Source of the DNA: Tanticharoenia sakaeratensis NBRC 103193
GTDB lineage: Bacteria; Pseudomonadota; Alphaproteobacteria; Acetobacterales; Acetobacteraceae
Reading direction: 5' to 3'
Length of the DNA stretch: 64,000 nucleotides
NCBI RefSeq assembly: GCF_000963885.1
Contig: NZ_BALE01000009.1
Span: 124,001-188,000 of the forward strand
The notes beneath the pieces were generated by a model. That model saw only the letters and a program-made list of their open reading frames with translations, was not told where the DNA came from and did no database searches. The first letter of the stretch is position 1. Each line of letters begins with the position of its first letter. The position numbers and the translations under genes are program-made. Positions 8,079 through 20,990 of the stretch are shown piece by piece.

Positions 8079-9980
8079 ATGACGGATTATGACCAAAATC
8101 CGCCATCGGTTGTCGGCGCCGAGGCGATCCGCGAAGCCCTGAAGGTCATCCCGTTCTCGCCGGGCGTCTATCGCATGATCGGTGCCAAGGGAGACGTTCT
8201 GTACGTCGGCAAGGCCGGCAGCCTGAAGAAGCGCGTCACGTCCTACACGCATGTCTCACGCCTGCCTGAGCGGCTGCGGCGGATGGTGTCGCTGACGGTG
8301 TCGGTCGAGATCGTCACGACCCATACTGAAGCCGACGCCCTGCTGCTCGAGGCGAACTACATCAAGCGCATGCGTCCGCGCTTCAACATTCTGCTGCGCG
8401 ACGACAAGACCTATCCGTGGCTGATGCTGAGCGAGAATCATGCCTTCCCGCAGATCACAAAGCAGCGTGGGAAGCCGGTCAAAGGGGCGACGTACTGGGG
8501 GCCGTTCGCGTCTGCCTGGTCGGTCAACCAGACGCTCAATCTGGTGCAGCGGACTTTTCTTCTTCGCTCATGCTCCGACTCCGTCTTCAGCAGCCGGACA
8601 CGGCCTTGCCTGCTGTATCAGATCCGCCGCTGCTCGGGTCCCTGCGTGGATCGAATTTCGAAAGGCGATTACGCGCATCTCGTCGAACAGGCGCGCCTGT
8701 TCCTGTCCGGCAAGAATACCGAAGTGCAGACGCAGCTCGCCGCCGAGATGGAGCGCGCATCTGAATCCCTAGAGTTCGAACGGGCGGCGGTGATTCGCGA
8801 CCGCATCCGCGGCTTCGCGTCCATGCAGAATTCCAACACGGTCAATCCGGCCACTATCGACGACGCGGACGTGATCGCAGTCTGGCAGCAGGCCGGACAG
8901 GCCTGCATTCAGGTCTTCTTCATCCGGGGCGGGCGGAACAACGGCAACCGCGCCTTTTTCCCGCATCACACTGACGAGGAGACGGCCGGAGACATCCTGT
9001 CGGCATATATCGGCCAGTTTTACGACGACAAGCCGCCTCCGCCGTTGATTCTCGTCAACGAAGACCCGACCGAGGCGGAGCTGATTCAGGAGGCGCTGGC
9101 CATCCGGCGCGGACGCAAGGTGGAGATTCTGCGTCCGCAACGTGGCGAGAAACGCGAGGTGGTGGATCACGCGGCCCTCAACGCGCGGGAAGCCCTGGAG
9201 CGGCGTCTCGCGGAAAGTGCGGGCCAGCGCAAACTCCTCGAAGGCATTGCTGCCGTATTCGATTTGGCGGATGTGCCGACCCGGATCGAGACGTACGATA
9301 ACTCCCACATCATGGGGACGAACGCATATGGCGTGATGGTCGTGGGTGGGCCCGAGGGGTTCGTCAAACGCGCATATCGCAAGTTCGCCATTCGCTCGGG
9401 GATCACGCCCGGAGACGATTTCGGCATGATGCGGGAAGTTCTGGAGCGCCGTTTCGGCAAGATGGCCCGCGCCCGAGCCGACGATCCCGATGCGGAGCGG
9501 CCGGAGGACTGGCCCGACCTGCTGCTGATCGACGGCGGCCTTGGCCAATACAACGCGGTGCGGGCCGTTCTCGACGATCTGGGTGTGACGGACGTGAAGC
9601 TGGTGGCGATCGCGAAGGGCCCCGATCGCAACGCTGGCCGTGAATGGTTCCATACCGACGGCCGCGAGCCATTCCAGCTCCCGCCACGCGATCCCGTCCT
9701 GTATTACCTGCAGCGCCTGCGCGACGAAGCGCATCGCTTCGCGATCACGACGCACCGGGCAGGCCGCTCGAAAGCCATCACGCGTTCGGAGCTGGACGAC
9801 GTGCCGGGGATCGGGGCATCGCGCAAGCGTGCGCTCCTCAATCATTTCGGGTCCGCACGCGGCGTGAAGCAGGCAGGTCTGCAGGAGTTGGCGGACGTGC
9901 CGGGGATCAGCATCGAGACCGCAAGGGCGATCTACGGGCGGTTTCATCCGGACTGGGCCCGTGAAACGACGGGAAAGTGA
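8079..9980 (+). CDS. uvrC: Excinuclease ABC subunit C
   Basis: The 633-residue nuclease subunit of UvrABC, which makes the two incisions in nucleotide-excision repair. It shows the N-terminal GIY-YIG domain (GVYRM...VLYVGKA), a UVR motif around 225-260 for UvrB contact, the RNase-H-like endonuclease region with TYDNSHIMG and LLIDGGLGQ, and two C-terminal helix-hairpin-helix motifs ([18 protein letters not shown]). GAGGG precedes the ATG. pgsA follows after 90 bases, an order common in alphaproteobacteria. Confidence 0.96.
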   Translation: MTDYDQNPPSVVGAEAIREALKVIPFSPGVYRMIGAKGDVLYVGKAGSLKKRVTSYTHVSRLPERLRRMVSLTVSVEIVTTHTEADALLLEANYIKRMRPRFNILLRDDKTYPWLMLSENHAFPQITKQRGKPVKGATYWGPFASAWSVNQTLNLVQRTFLLRSCSDSVFSSRTRPCLLYQIRRCSGPCVDRISKGDYAHLVEQARLFLSGKNTEVQTQLAAEMERASESLEFERAAVIRDRIRGFASMQNSNTVNPATIDDADVIAVWQQAGQACIQVFFIRGGRNNGNRAFFPHHTDEETAGDILSAYIGQFYDDKPPPPLILVNEDPTEAELIQEALAIRRGRKVEILRPQRGEKREVVDHAALNAREALERRLAESAGQRKLLEGIAAVFDLADVPTRIETYDNSHIMGTNAYGVMVVGGPEGFVKRAYRKFAIRSGITPGDDFGMMREVLERRFGKMARARADDPDAERPEDWPDLLLIDGGLGQYNAVRAVLDDLGVTDVKLVAIAKGPDRNAGREWFHTDGREPFQLPPRDPVLYYLQRLRDEAHRFAITTHRAGRSKAITRSELDDVPGIGASRKRALLNHFGSARGVKQAGLQELADVPGISIETARAIYGRFHPDWARETTGK

Positions 9981-10070
9981 CCCGCGCCTTCGTCATGTCA
10001 TGGAAATAACACGTCTGGGTCGCGTTCTTGCGCATATCGGAGATGGATCAACTGCTTTAGGGTCGCTCCC

Positions 10071-10685
10071 ATGCTGACGGACCTGCCCAACGTGCTGACA
10101 CTGATGCGGATCGGATCCATTCCGCTTCTGGTCGGGCTTGTCGCCGTGGGCCACGCCGAGACCGATGCACTGGCCTGCGTCATCTATACCGCCGCCTGCA
10201 TCACCGATTATCTGGATGGGATGCTTGCGCGCCGCTGGCATCAGTATTCCGACCTCGGCAGGATGATGGATCCGATTGCCGACAAGCTGCTTGTCGGCGC
10301 ATTGCTACTGACGCTGGCCGGCTACGGACGCCTGCACTGGGGCGCCCTTTTTGCCGCCATCGTGATCCTGCTGCGCGAGATCCTGGTCAGCGGCCTGCGC
10401 GAATACATGGCCTCCCAGCATGCGACACTCCCGTCTTCGCGTCTCGCCAAGTGGAAGACCGGTATTCAGATGGTGGCCATCGGGATGCTGCTGGCCGGGG
10501 ACCGGACGGCAGCCCTGATCAGGCTGCCGATGCTCCCGATCGCAGGCCTCGGTGTGCTTCTGCTCTGGATTTCGGCCATCCCGACGGTGCTGACGGGTTG
10601 GGATTATCTGGTGAAGGGCGTTACCCGCATGACGGCAAGCCATGCGGCGCCTGCAACGCCCGGCACGCCGAAGGCCGCTCCCTGA
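10071..10685 (+). CDS. pgsA: CDP-diacylglycerol-glycerol-3-phosphate 3-phosphatidyltransferase
   Basis: An integral inner-membrane enzyme that makes phosphatidylglycerol phosphate, the committed step to PG and cardiolipin. The CDP-alcohol phosphotransferase motif D-x2-D-G-x2-A-R-x8-G-x3-D-x3-D is complete (D46, D49, G50, A53, R54, G63, D67, D71), surrounded by about five hydrophobic helices. The length (204 residues) is normal. An AGGG Shine-Dalgarno precedes the ATG. Confidence 0.94.
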   Translation: MLTDLPNVLTLMRIGSIPLLVGLVAVGHAETDALACVIYTAACITDYLDGMLARRWHQYSDLGRMMDPIADKLLVGALLLTLAGYGRLHWGALFAAIVILLREILVSGLREYMASQHATLPSSRLAKWKTGIQMVAIGMLLAGDRTAALIRLPMLPIAGLGVLLLWISAIPTVLTGWDYLVKGVTRMTASHAAPATPGTPKAAP

Positions 10686-10883
10686 ACGCTAGCCTGGTGT
10701 CCCGAGATTGGTCCGGCGTTCGCAAAGGCTTAACCGATTTCATGCCCTCTTGCGGCACTGTCACAGGATGGGCACAGTTCGGACATGAATGATGACCCGC
10801 ATGCAATCGTGGCCTGCCGGGCAGGTGGTGCGTTGGCGGGCGACCGGCTATGGACGTCCTGCGCATGCAGACGGGAGCATTGA

Positions 10884-11465
10884 ATGAAACGATCCTGTCG
10901 TTTGGCTGGTCGCGGAGCTGTTCAGCTGATCGCGGTTCTGGCCCTGAGCGGCTGCTCGGGGTTTGGAAAATTCTGGCATGACACGCTGACGCTCCCCGGC
11001 GCCAATCCGAATGCTCCGACAGGCGATGCCGAAAATATGGTCCGCGCCACTGGCGGCAACGTGCAGGCACTGCCGATTCTGCCCGTGGGTGGAAACATCT
11101 GGCCCGGCCCCCCTCAGGCACTGCCGAGCCTGAGTGACGTCGAAGGCGATCACGGCCTGGCGGGCAAAATCGGTAATCCGGCGACTTTCTATGGCGGCGC
11201 AGAACTCGGCGGAGCGCAGCTTGAAGAGGGCGGCTCGATGAGTGCTGGCGAGCAGGATGGCGTTCACCACGGCGTCCGGGACTTCTCGGATAGTGGTTCT
11301 TCCACGGCTCTGCCGAACCACGAGGAAGACAACGCGGCGAAATACGGTGCGAAACCTCGTACCGGCACTATCACGATTCCCAACGGAGATGGCACGGATA
11401 CATTGATCGCGCCGGATGGTAGCGTTCGGGTCGTTCATCATGCGCCTGCAGCACCGGGGCATTAG
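10884..11465 (+). CDS. Uncharacterised lipoprotein
   Basis: This is a 193-residue protein with a lipoprotein signal peptide: a basic N-terminus, a hydrophobic stretch LIAVLALSGC and Cys 24 as lipidation site. The mature part is Gly/Pro/Asn rich and low in predicted structure, with short segments such as NIWPGPPQALPSL and TITIPNGDGTDTLIAPDGS near the C-terminus. I know of no functional assignment. It lies between pgsA and moaD on the same strand, only 17 bases before moaD, so it may be co-transcribed with moaDE. Confidence 0.75.
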   Translation: MKRSCRLAGRGAVQLIAVLALSGCSGFGKFWHDTLTLPGANPNAPTGDAENMVRATGGNVQALPILPVGGNIWPGPPQALPSLSDVEGDHGLAGKIGNPATFYGGAELGGAQLEEGGSMSAGEQDGVHHGVRDFSDSGSSTALPNHEEDNAAKYGAKPRTGTITIPNGDGTDTLIAPDGSVRVVHHAPAAPGH

Positions 11466-11482
11466 GAAGCGAGCGCGATATC

Positions 11483-11737
11483 ATGCGTCTGACCCTTCGC
11501 TATTTCGGAGCACTCCGGGATCGACTCGGACGTGAAGCCGAGGACAGGGACATCGCGGACGTCACGACGGCAGGCGCGGCGATCGATGCGCTCGTGGAGC
11601 AGGACAGTACACTTGCATCCGCTCTCCTTGACTTTCCACGTGCCCGCTACGCGATAAACCAGCGTTTTGCGACCCGTACAGCGCTGCTTGCAGACGGGGA
11701 CGAACTGGCGATCTTTCCTCCTGTGACGGGAGGTTGA
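11483..11737 (+). CDS. moaD: Molybdopterin synthase sulfur-carrier subunit MoaD
   Basis: An 84-residue ubiquitin-fold sulfur carrier with the diagnostic C-terminal Gly-Gly (PPVTGG), which is adenylated and thiocarboxylated before donating sulfur to cyclic pyranopterin monophosphate with MoaE. moaE begins four bases after the stop, so the two subunits are translated together. Confidence 0.92.
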   Translation: MRLTLRYFGALRDRLGREAEDRDIADVTTAGAAIDALVEQDSTLASALLDFPRARYAINQRFATRTALLADGDELAIFPPVTGG

Positions 11738-11741
11738 TGCC

Positions 11742-12200
11742 GTGACAGACGTCATCACGACCCGCATACAGTCGGAGCCGTTCGACATGGCGGCGGAATG
11801 CGCGCTTCTGGCCGAGCGCTGTGGCGAGGCGGGGGCCATTGCCTCATTCGTCGGCATTGTCAGAGGAGAGGGCGGCCTTCGTGATCTGACCCTCGAACAC
11901 TATCCAGGCATGACCGAGACCGGTATCGCCGAACTGGCGCGCAACGCCGAGGCGCGTTTTCCTCTCCAAGGCGGTCTGGTCATACACCGCTATGGAACGC
12001 TCACGCCGGGAGAGGCCATTGTTCTGGTTCTCGCCGCCTCACGGCACCGCCAGTCAGCCCTTGATGCCGTCGCGTTCCTGATCGACCATCTCAAGACCGA
12101 AGCCGTGTTCTGGAAGCGGGAACGCTACCTTGATGGCACCGTGCGCTGGGTTGAGGCATACGAGTCGGACGACGCCCGCGTGGCGAAGTGGAAAAACTGA
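11742..12200 (+). CDS. moaE: Molybdopterin synthase catalytic subunit MoaE
   Basis: The 152-residue catalytic partner of MoaD in molybdopterin synthesis. It has family motifs IASFVGIVRG, LTLEHYPGMTE, IHRYGTL, the SRHR segment, and the active-site lysines in HLKTEAVFWKRE (about K118 and K125). The start is a GTG preceded by GGGAGG, which lies in the end of moaD. The gene converges on lexA. Confidence 0.93.
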   Translation: MTDVITTRIQSEPFDMAAECALLAERCGEAGAIASFVGIVRGEGGLRDLTLEHYPGMTETGIAELARNAEARFPLQGGLVIHRYGTLTPGEAIVLVLAASRHRQSALDAVAFLIDHLKTEAVFWKRERYLDGTVRWVEAYESDDARVAKWKN

Positions 12201-12241
12201 GCCCGCACGTCAGGTGACATCTACAGCACGAATGCGAACGT

Positions 12242-12261
12242 TGTCCTGACAGGGCAGGACA
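12242..12261. terminator. Short hairpin between convergent moaE and lexA
   Basis: A seven-pair perfect stem (TGTCCTG/CAGGACA) with a six-base loop lies in the 76-base gap between the two convergent genes. No T-tract follows on either strand, so its terminator role is tentative. Confidence 0.3.
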
Positions 12262-12276
12262 TGTCCAGCACGTGGA

Positions 12277-12978
12277 TCAATACTGGCGAAACAGGCCCAC
12301 CAGCCGTCCCTGGATCTGAACGCGATCCGCCGGGACGATACGTGTTTCATAATTCGGATTCGCGGGCTCAAGGGCAATCGTGCTGCCACGGCGTCGGAGC
12401 CGCTTGAGCGTGACTTCCTGACCGTCGATCAACGCGACCACGATCTGACCCGTCTCGGCCACGTCGTCCTGCCGGATGATGACGATATCCCCATCTAGAA
12501 TACCAGCCTCAATCATGGAGTCGCCAGAGACGACGAGGGCATAGTGGTCGCCCGCACTCAGCATGTCCGTCGGCACATGCACATGCGTGTTCGCGTCGCG
12601 CAGCGCCTCGATCGGCAGACCTGCCGCGATCTTGCCGAACAAGGGCAGCGAGGTCGCCGGAGCATCCGCCCGCGGTGCCGCCACGGGAACCGCACGGCCG
12701 CCAGGAATGATCGTCGGCACAAAAGGATCTGCGGCCGTCGTCGATGGCGTGGCGAGCCCGGTCTGGTTCGGCATGCGCACGACCTCCAGGGCTCGCGCAC
12801 GATGGTGATGGCGGCGCAGGAAGCCGCGCTCTTCCAAAGCCGAGATCAGGCGATGGATACCCGACTTCGAGCGCAGATCCAGCGCATCCTTCATCTCGTC
12901 GAAGGACGGCGAGAATCCGGTGCGGCGAAGGTGATCGTCGATGAACAGCAGAAGCTGATGCTGTTTTCTGGTAAGCAT
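12277..12978 (-). CDS. lexA: LexA SOS repressor
   Basis: A 233-residue self-cleaving repressor of the SOS response. The N-terminal winged helix starts [10 protein letters not shown]; the linker (about 70-110) is long and Pro/Ala rich. The C-terminal S24 domain shows the Ala119-Gly120 cleavage site (KIAAGLP), Ser154 in SGDSM and Lys192 in VTLKRL. The ATG at 12978 is chosen because the family begins with this sequence and AAAGGAT precedes it. The SOS box upstream indicates autoregulation. Confidence 0.95.
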   Translation of the reverse strand: MLTRKQHQLLLFIDDHLRRTGFSPSFDEMKDALDLRSKSGIHRLISALEERGFLRRHHHRARALEVVRMPNQTGLATPSTTAADPFVPTIIPGGRAVPVAAPRADAPATSLPLFGKIAAGLPIEALRDANTHVHVPTDMLSAGDHYALVVSGDSMIEAGILDGDIVIIRQDDVAETGQIVVALIDGQEVTLKRLRRRGSTIALEPANPNYETRIVPADRVQIQGRLVGLFRQY

Positions 12979-13035
12979 GACGATCCTTTTCAGATCTTGG
13001 CGAATCGGAAACAATAGAACAAATCAAATCCGTGC

Positions 13036-13050
13036 GTTCTACATAGGTTC
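13036..13050 (-). promoter_or_regulatory. Alphaproteobacterial SOS (LexA) box
   Basis: GTTCTACATAGGTTC is an exact GTTC-N7-GTTC direct repeat, the LexA target in alphaproteobacteria. It lies 57 bases upstream of the lexA ATG, which fits autoregulation. rpmG starts 175 bases away on the other strand and is less likely to be affected. Confidence 0.85.
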
Positions 13051-13225
13051 CAAACCAGGCCTCCGCAAGCGGAATCACCGGGAAGATTGTTGTTTTTCAA
13101 GGCCTCAGGAGCAGGGAACGTAAAGACCTTGACGTTTCTCCGCAGAATGAGCATTTTGCGCGCCGATCAGAGCAAGGCGGTCGCGAACTCACGAGGCGGC
13201 CAGTCGCGACAGCAGGCAGGGTATC

Positions 13226-13393
13226 ATGGCAAAGACCAACGTCATCCAGATCCGCCTCGTGTCCTCCGCGGATACGGGCTATTTCTACGTCACCAAGAAG
13301 AACGCACGTTCGGCGACGGGCAAGATGGAAGTGCGCAAGTACGATCCCGTCGTGCGCAAGCACGTTGCGTTCCGCGAAGCGAAGATCAAGTAA
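13226..13393 (+). CDS. rpmG: 50S ribosomal protein L33
   Basis: This 55-residue basic ribosomal protein starts [18 protein letters not shown] and ends with REAKIK. The FYVTKKN and [10 protein letters not shown] segments are characteristic of L33. It lacks the CxxC zinc pairs, so it is the zinc-independent form. An AGGCAGGG Shine-Dalgarno precedes the ATG and a strong intrinsic terminator follows 28 bases after the stop, so it is a single-gene transcript. Confidence 0.96.
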   Translation: MAKTNVIQIRLVSSADTGYFYVTKKNARSATGKMEVRKYDPVVRKHVAFREAKIK

Positions 13394-13420
13394 GATCTTC
13401 GCTACAACGCGAAATGAAAA

Positions 13421-13447
13421 AAGCGGCCCTCAGGGGCCGCTTTTTTT
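13421..13447. terminator. Intrinsic terminator after rpmG
   Basis: A nine-pair GC-rich stem (13421-13429 with 13434-13442), loop TCAG, and a run of T to 13447. It can serve rpmG on the plus strand; the A-run before the stem gives T on the minus strand, so it can also end the ftsB-like transcript. Confidence 0.9.
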
Positions 13448-13448
13448 G

Positions 13449-13778
13449 TCAGTAGAGTTTGTCGTGCGGGCCGTAGGGAACCACCAGATCTCCTGAGCGC
13501 GCCAAGTTGAGCATCGCCCGGGACCGTTCGTCGAGCGTATCGCCGTCAAGCGCACGCTCTTTCAGGGACGTGACCCTCCGCGTCCATACGTCGCGCTCGG
13601 CCAGCGAATCCTTCTGTGACTGTATGGCCTGATCCTTCAGGACGAGTTGCTGATGATAGGCATTCATGCCGTGCGCGCCCTGGGTTGCGTTCCAGCCGAA
13701 ATAGCCGGCCAGCGTCAGAAACAGGACAGGCGGGATGGCTGCCTTGACGGCACGCCGAATGAAACGGATCACGCGCAC
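13449..13778 (-). CDS. FtsB/DivIC-family septum formation initiator
   Basis: A 109-residue bitopic membrane protein with a short cytoplasmic N-terminus, one transmembrane helix (about 11-33), a coiled-coil region (about 45-75) and the FtsB-like tail LDERSRAMLNLA...VVPYG. It belongs to the divisome subcomplex with FtsL/FtsQ. The GTG at 13778 is chosen because GGAG lies ten bases upstream; an ATG at 13865 would add 29 residues unlike the family. In many alphaproteobacteria this gene directly follows eno; here a plus-strand gene separates them. Confidence 0.75.
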   Translation of the reverse strand: MRVIRFIRRAVKAAIPPVLFLTLAGYFGWNATQGAHGMNAYHQQLVLKDQAIQSQKDSLAERDVWTRRVTSLKERALDGDTLDERSRAMLNLARSGDLVVPYGPHDKLY

Positions 13779-13972
13779 AGGATCAGGGCTCCGTTCAGCC
13801 CGAACAGTCCCGGGCCAGTTGATCAGGTTTGAATCTTGGTAACCGATTTCGTGCATCGGAAACAATCATGGCGTTGCAGGAAGTTCATGCCCGGCTGTGT
13901 GGCGAGGCGCGGCCATGCGTGCAAAGACACCAGCAAGGGGCTCATGGCCTGTCTGTGGTAAAGGAATCCTCA

Positions 13973-14821
13973 ATGGCGCCGACCTTCCTGCTTGTGGACC
14001 CGACGCACTACGACGTCAGCTATGCCATCAATCCATGGATGCAGCCTGACGCCTGGGCACGCGATCCAGATGGATTTGCCGACCGTGCCCGACGGTCTTT
14101 CAACGACCTGAAGGCGGCGCTGGAGCGCGCCGGCGCACGTATCATCGTTGAAGATGGAGCGCCCGGGCTGCCTGACATGGTGTTTCCGGCCAATGGCGGA
14201 ATCGTATTCGACGGCAAGGCGGTGCCGCCTCATTTCCGCTTTCCGCAGAGACAGGGCGAGACGGAACGCTTCCGCACGATCTTTCGCAGACTTGTGAAAG
14301 ACGGCGTCCTGCGGAATGTGGCGGAGCTTCCAGACCATGTTCTGCAGGAAGGGGCAGGGGACTGCCTTTGGGACCAGACGCGCGGATGTGCCTGGGGTGG
14401 GTTCGGTCAGCGGTCTGACGAGGCCAGCATCGAAGCCGTCAGCAGGCTCTTCTCGATACGCGTGGAACCGCTCCGGCTGCATACCGAGCGATTCTACCAT
14501 CTCGACACCTGCTTCCACGTCCTGCCGCGCGGCGAGATCCTTTATTATCCGCCCGCCTTCGATGATGCGACACAGGCGCGGATCGCTGCCATCGTGCCGG
14601 AATCGATGCGCATCGTCGCGACTGACGAGGATGCCGCGCGCTTCTGCGTCAATGCGGTCGCGTTCGACGATCAGGTGATCATGGCAGAACCGGCCGCATC
14701 GTTGCGCGCACGGCTGGAAGCGCGCGGTTACACCGTTCACGGCGTCGAGCTGACGCCCTTCATGATGTCAGGTGGCGGTGCGTACTGCATGACGCTGCGC
14801 CTGGACCGCACGACACGCTGA
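13973..14821 (+). CDS. Guanidino-modifying hydrolase (DDAH / amidinotransferase family)
   Basis: A 282-residue pentein-fold enzyme of the group with dimethylarginine dimethylaminohydrolase, arginine deiminase and amidinotransferases. Active-site elements are visible: LPDMVFPANGG (Asp68), GAGDCLW, HLDTCFH with His177, and the C-terminal nucleophile Cys272 in SGGGAYCMT. The substrate (methylarginine, arginine or another guanidine) cannot be assigned. AAAGGAA precedes the chosen ATG. It stands alone, on the opposite strand to its neighbours eno and the ftsB-like gene. Confidence 0.82.
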   Translation: MAPTFLLVDPTHYDVSYAINPWMQPDAWARDPDGFADRARRSFNDLKAALERAGARIIVEDGAPGLPDMVFPANGGIVFDGKAVPPHFRFPQRQGETERFRTIFRRLVKDGVLRNVAELPDHVLQEGAGDCLWDQTRGCAWGGFGQRSDEASIEAVSRLFSIRVEPLRLHTERFYHLDTCFHVLPRGEILYYPPAFDDATQARIAAIVPESMRIVATDEDAARFCVNAVAFDDQVIMAEPAASLRARLEARGYTVHGVELTPFMMSGGGAYCMTLRLDRTTR

Positions 14822-14832
14822 GTTCGGGAAGA

Positions 14833-14858
14833 GCCCCGCCGACACGAGTCGGCGGGGC
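14833..14858. terminator. Strong hairpin between convergent hydrolase gene and eno
   Basis: A perfect ten-pair GC stem (GCCCCGCCGA/TCGGCGGGGC) with loop CACGAG fills the gap between the convergent stops. There is no T-run, but position and strength suggest a bidirectional terminator. Confidence 0.6.
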
Positions 14859-14864
14859 CTGGCG

Positions 14865-16328
<1,464 letters not shown>

Positions 16329-16336
16329 TCATCCTC

Positions 16337-16819
16337 ATGAAGCGCCTGCCACTTCTCGCCTACGTGCTCGGTCTCGGCGGGCTCGTCCCGTTCGTGCTGA
16401 TCGCGCTTGCCATGCTTCTGTTCGGTTCGTTCAAGCCCGTGCCGCATCTGGGCGCAGCCATGCTGGCCTATGGCGGTGCGATCCTGTCGTTTCTGGGTGC
16501 CGTGCACTGGGGGCTGGCCCTCGAGCAGAAAGCGATCGTCGTGCCCGGCGCGGCCCGAATCGATTCGCTTCGGCTGCTGCTTGGCGTCTGTCCGTCTCTC
16601 GTTGCCTGGATTGCGGTCTATATCGGAACGACACACGATTTTCGTGTCGGCGTGCTCATCGAGATCATGGGCTTCATCGCGACCTACGCCGTCGAGCGGA
16701 CGGCGGGGAAAAGCGGCGCGCTCCCGGCCGGCTATCTGCGGCTGCGCATGGTGCTGACGACGATCGTCTGCCTGTCACTTGCGGCGTCTTTGCTCGCGCC
16801 CACGCCACTAGGCAGCTGA
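16337..16819 (+). CDS. DUF3429 family membrane protein
   Basis: A 160-residue protein with four to five predicted transmembrane helices and the DUF3429 (TMEM69-like) pattern GAAMLAYGGAILSFLGAVHWGLAL, where the HWG motif is typical, and a C-terminal GYLRLR. Function is unknown in the family. The ATG at 16337 starts just before the first helix; GGAG lies 12 bases upstream, a rather long spacing. It is transcribed against eno and kdsA, which flank it. Confidence 0.8.
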   Translation: MKRLPLLAYVLGLGGLVPFVLIALAMLLFGSFKPVPHLGAAMLAYGGAILSFLGAVHWGLALEQKAIVVPGAARIDSLRLLLGVCPSLVAWIAVYIGTTHDFRVGVLIEIMGFIATYAVERTAGKSGALPAGYLRLRMVLTTIVCLSLAASLLAPTPLGS

Positions 16820-17053
16820 CAGGAAACGCCGGGCAAGTCGGAACAAGACGTCCCGGCCAGCTTCTCCTGCCTCGAAGAGCGCTGACCGTGGATCTGCAGA
16901 AAAGGTTCAGTAGGCTTGGAAAAGTCGGCCCGGCGCACTGGCGGCGGCCGTCAGACGGCCACCGCCTCATGCAGCTCCGGCCAGCATTGCGCCCGAGGCG
17001 CGTTGCATGTCTGCACGCGTCCGGTAGCGCACCAGTCACTGAAAATGAAACGG

Positions 17054-19560
<2,507 letters not shown>

Positions 19561-19893
19561 TTAGTGCTGCTGTGCGGGAGCGGCAGGCTGGGCCGGGGTC
19601 GCAGGTGTTGCGGGCTGGCTCGGGGGCGGGCTTCCGAGGATGTCGTGACCGCCGACGCCCGACGATGCGCCGCGGTTCATGACCGCGAGCACCAGGCACA
19701 GCACCATGAACACGCCAGCCAGAACGGAGGTCGTGCGCGTCAGGAGGTTCGCGGTGCCGCGACCGCCCATGAAGGCACCCATGCCCTGACTGCTGCCGAT
19801 CCCGAGGCCGCCGCCTTCGCTGCGCTGGATCAGCACGACGCCGATCAGGGCGATGGTGACGAACAGGTTGATGACGAGCAGGACGGTGGTCAT
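19561..19893 (-). CDS. secG: Preprotein translocase subunit SecG
   Basis: This 110-residue inner-membrane protein has two transmembrane helices (about 5-25 and 55-75) around the conserved segment LIQRSEGGGLGIGSSQGMGAF. It helps SecYE in Sec-dependent export. The C-terminus is a Pro/Ala/Gln-rich tail (PATPAQPAAPAQ), longer than in E. coli but usual in alphaproteobacteria. It lies between tpiA and pyrG. Confidence 0.93.
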   Translation of the reverse strand: MTTVLLVINLFVTIALIGVVLIQRSEGGGLGIGSSQGMGAFMGGRGTANLLTRTTSVLAGVFMVLCLVLAVMNRGASSGVGGHDILGSPPPSQPATPATPAQPAAPAQQH

Positions 19894-19974
19894 GAAATCG
19901 ATCCGTTGAAAGGGGCTTCGCGTATGCCCGATCGTCCGAGGCGTTTCAAGCGCGGCGCGTCATCATGGCATTCG

Positions 19975-20790
19975 TCATGCCTGCCCGGCCGCCTCCGCAA
20001 TGGCCAGGAACTTCTCGATCTGAAGGCTCGCACCGCCTACGAGAACGCCGTCGACGGCGCCGAGCCCCAGAATGCCGGGCGCCTCTTTGGGCGTGACCGA
20101 ACCGCCGTAAAGCAGGCGGACGTCATCACCGGCCGGGCCAAGGCGCTCGCGCAGGGCGGTCCGGATCGGTGCTGCGATCGCCGCGATGTCGTCCAGCGTC
20201 GCCGCGGCCCCGGTTCCGATCGCCCAGATCGGCTCGTAGGCGATCACACCGGCAAAGCCGTCCGGCACCGAGCGCATGATCTGCGACGAAACGCGCGCCG
20301 TGGCCTGTCCCGCTTCGCGCTCCTTTTGGGTCTCGCCCAGGCAGATGATTGGCGTCAGGCCCGCTTCCATCGCCGATGCCGCCTTGTCCCGGACGAGGCT
20401 GTCGATCTCGCCATGACCCAGCCGTCGTTCGGAATGACCGAGAATAACGTGCGTCGCGCCGACGTCCGCAAGCATCGCGGCCGACACGTCGCCGGTGTAG
20501 GCACCGAAGGAGCCGACATGGCAGTCCTGCGCGCCAAGGCCGACCTGGCCCGGAGCCAGGGTCGTCTCATTTGACGGTGATCGGGCATCACCCGATGCAT
20601 CCACCAGCAACCGGTGAACATTGGTCAGTTGCGTGAATGGTGGGCACAGCACGATTTCGGCCGCGCGCATCCCTTGGGCATGCGCCAAGGCACGCGCACC
20701 GTCGCGCACGCCCCGGGCAAGAGCCGCGGACTGGGCGCAAAGCCCATGCATTTTCCAGTTGCCGACCACGAGACGCCTGCGCATCGTCAT
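19975..20790 (-). CDS. tpiA: Triosephosphate isomerase
   Basis: The 271-residue glycolytic enzyme with VVGNWKMHG (Lys at the active site), VILGHSERR (catalytic His), YEPIWAIGTG (catalytic Glu) and LLYGGSV. Two ATGs are possible; GGAGG lies five bases before the first (20790) and eleven before the second (20784). First gene of the tpiA-secG-pyrG-kdsA unit, divergent from ppiD. Confidence 0.95.
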   Translation of the reverse strand: MTMRRRLVVGNWKMHGLCAQSAALARGVRDGARALAHAQGMRAAEIVLCPPFTQLTNVHRLLVDASGDARSPSNETTLAPGQVGLGAQDCHVGSFGAYTGDVSAAMLADVGATHVILGHSERRLGHGEIDSLVRDKAASAMEAGLTPIICLGETQKEREAGQATARVSSQIMRSVPDGFAGVIAYEPIWAIGTGAAATLDDIAAIAAPIRTALRERLGPAGDDVRLLYGGSVTPKEAPGILGLGAVDGVLVGGASLQIEKFLAIAEAAGQA

Positions 20791-20990
20791 CCTTTCCTCC
20801 GAACGCCCGGCGCGGGCGACATCATCCGTTCAGCGTGCCCTGTGATAGCCTCCCGGCCGCATGCGGGGTAGGGGCACAGAGCCTCGGTGCCGCGCTTGTG
20901 TGCGCCATGCCCGATCAATATGGTGCGCCGCCTGAGCGCCGGTTCCACGGCCTTGTTCACGTCCTTCATCCAGCCCGCTTCCGGAGCGCC

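Noticed and set aside
13087-13455. 122-codon frame over rpmG
   Set aside because: Out of frame with the clearly real L33 gene and runs through its terminator.
16940-16966. Hairpin in the gap between DUF3429 and kdsA as terminator
   Set aside because: A strong stem with one mismatch, but 87 bases from the kdsA stop and without a T-tract on either strand; not listed as a terminator.
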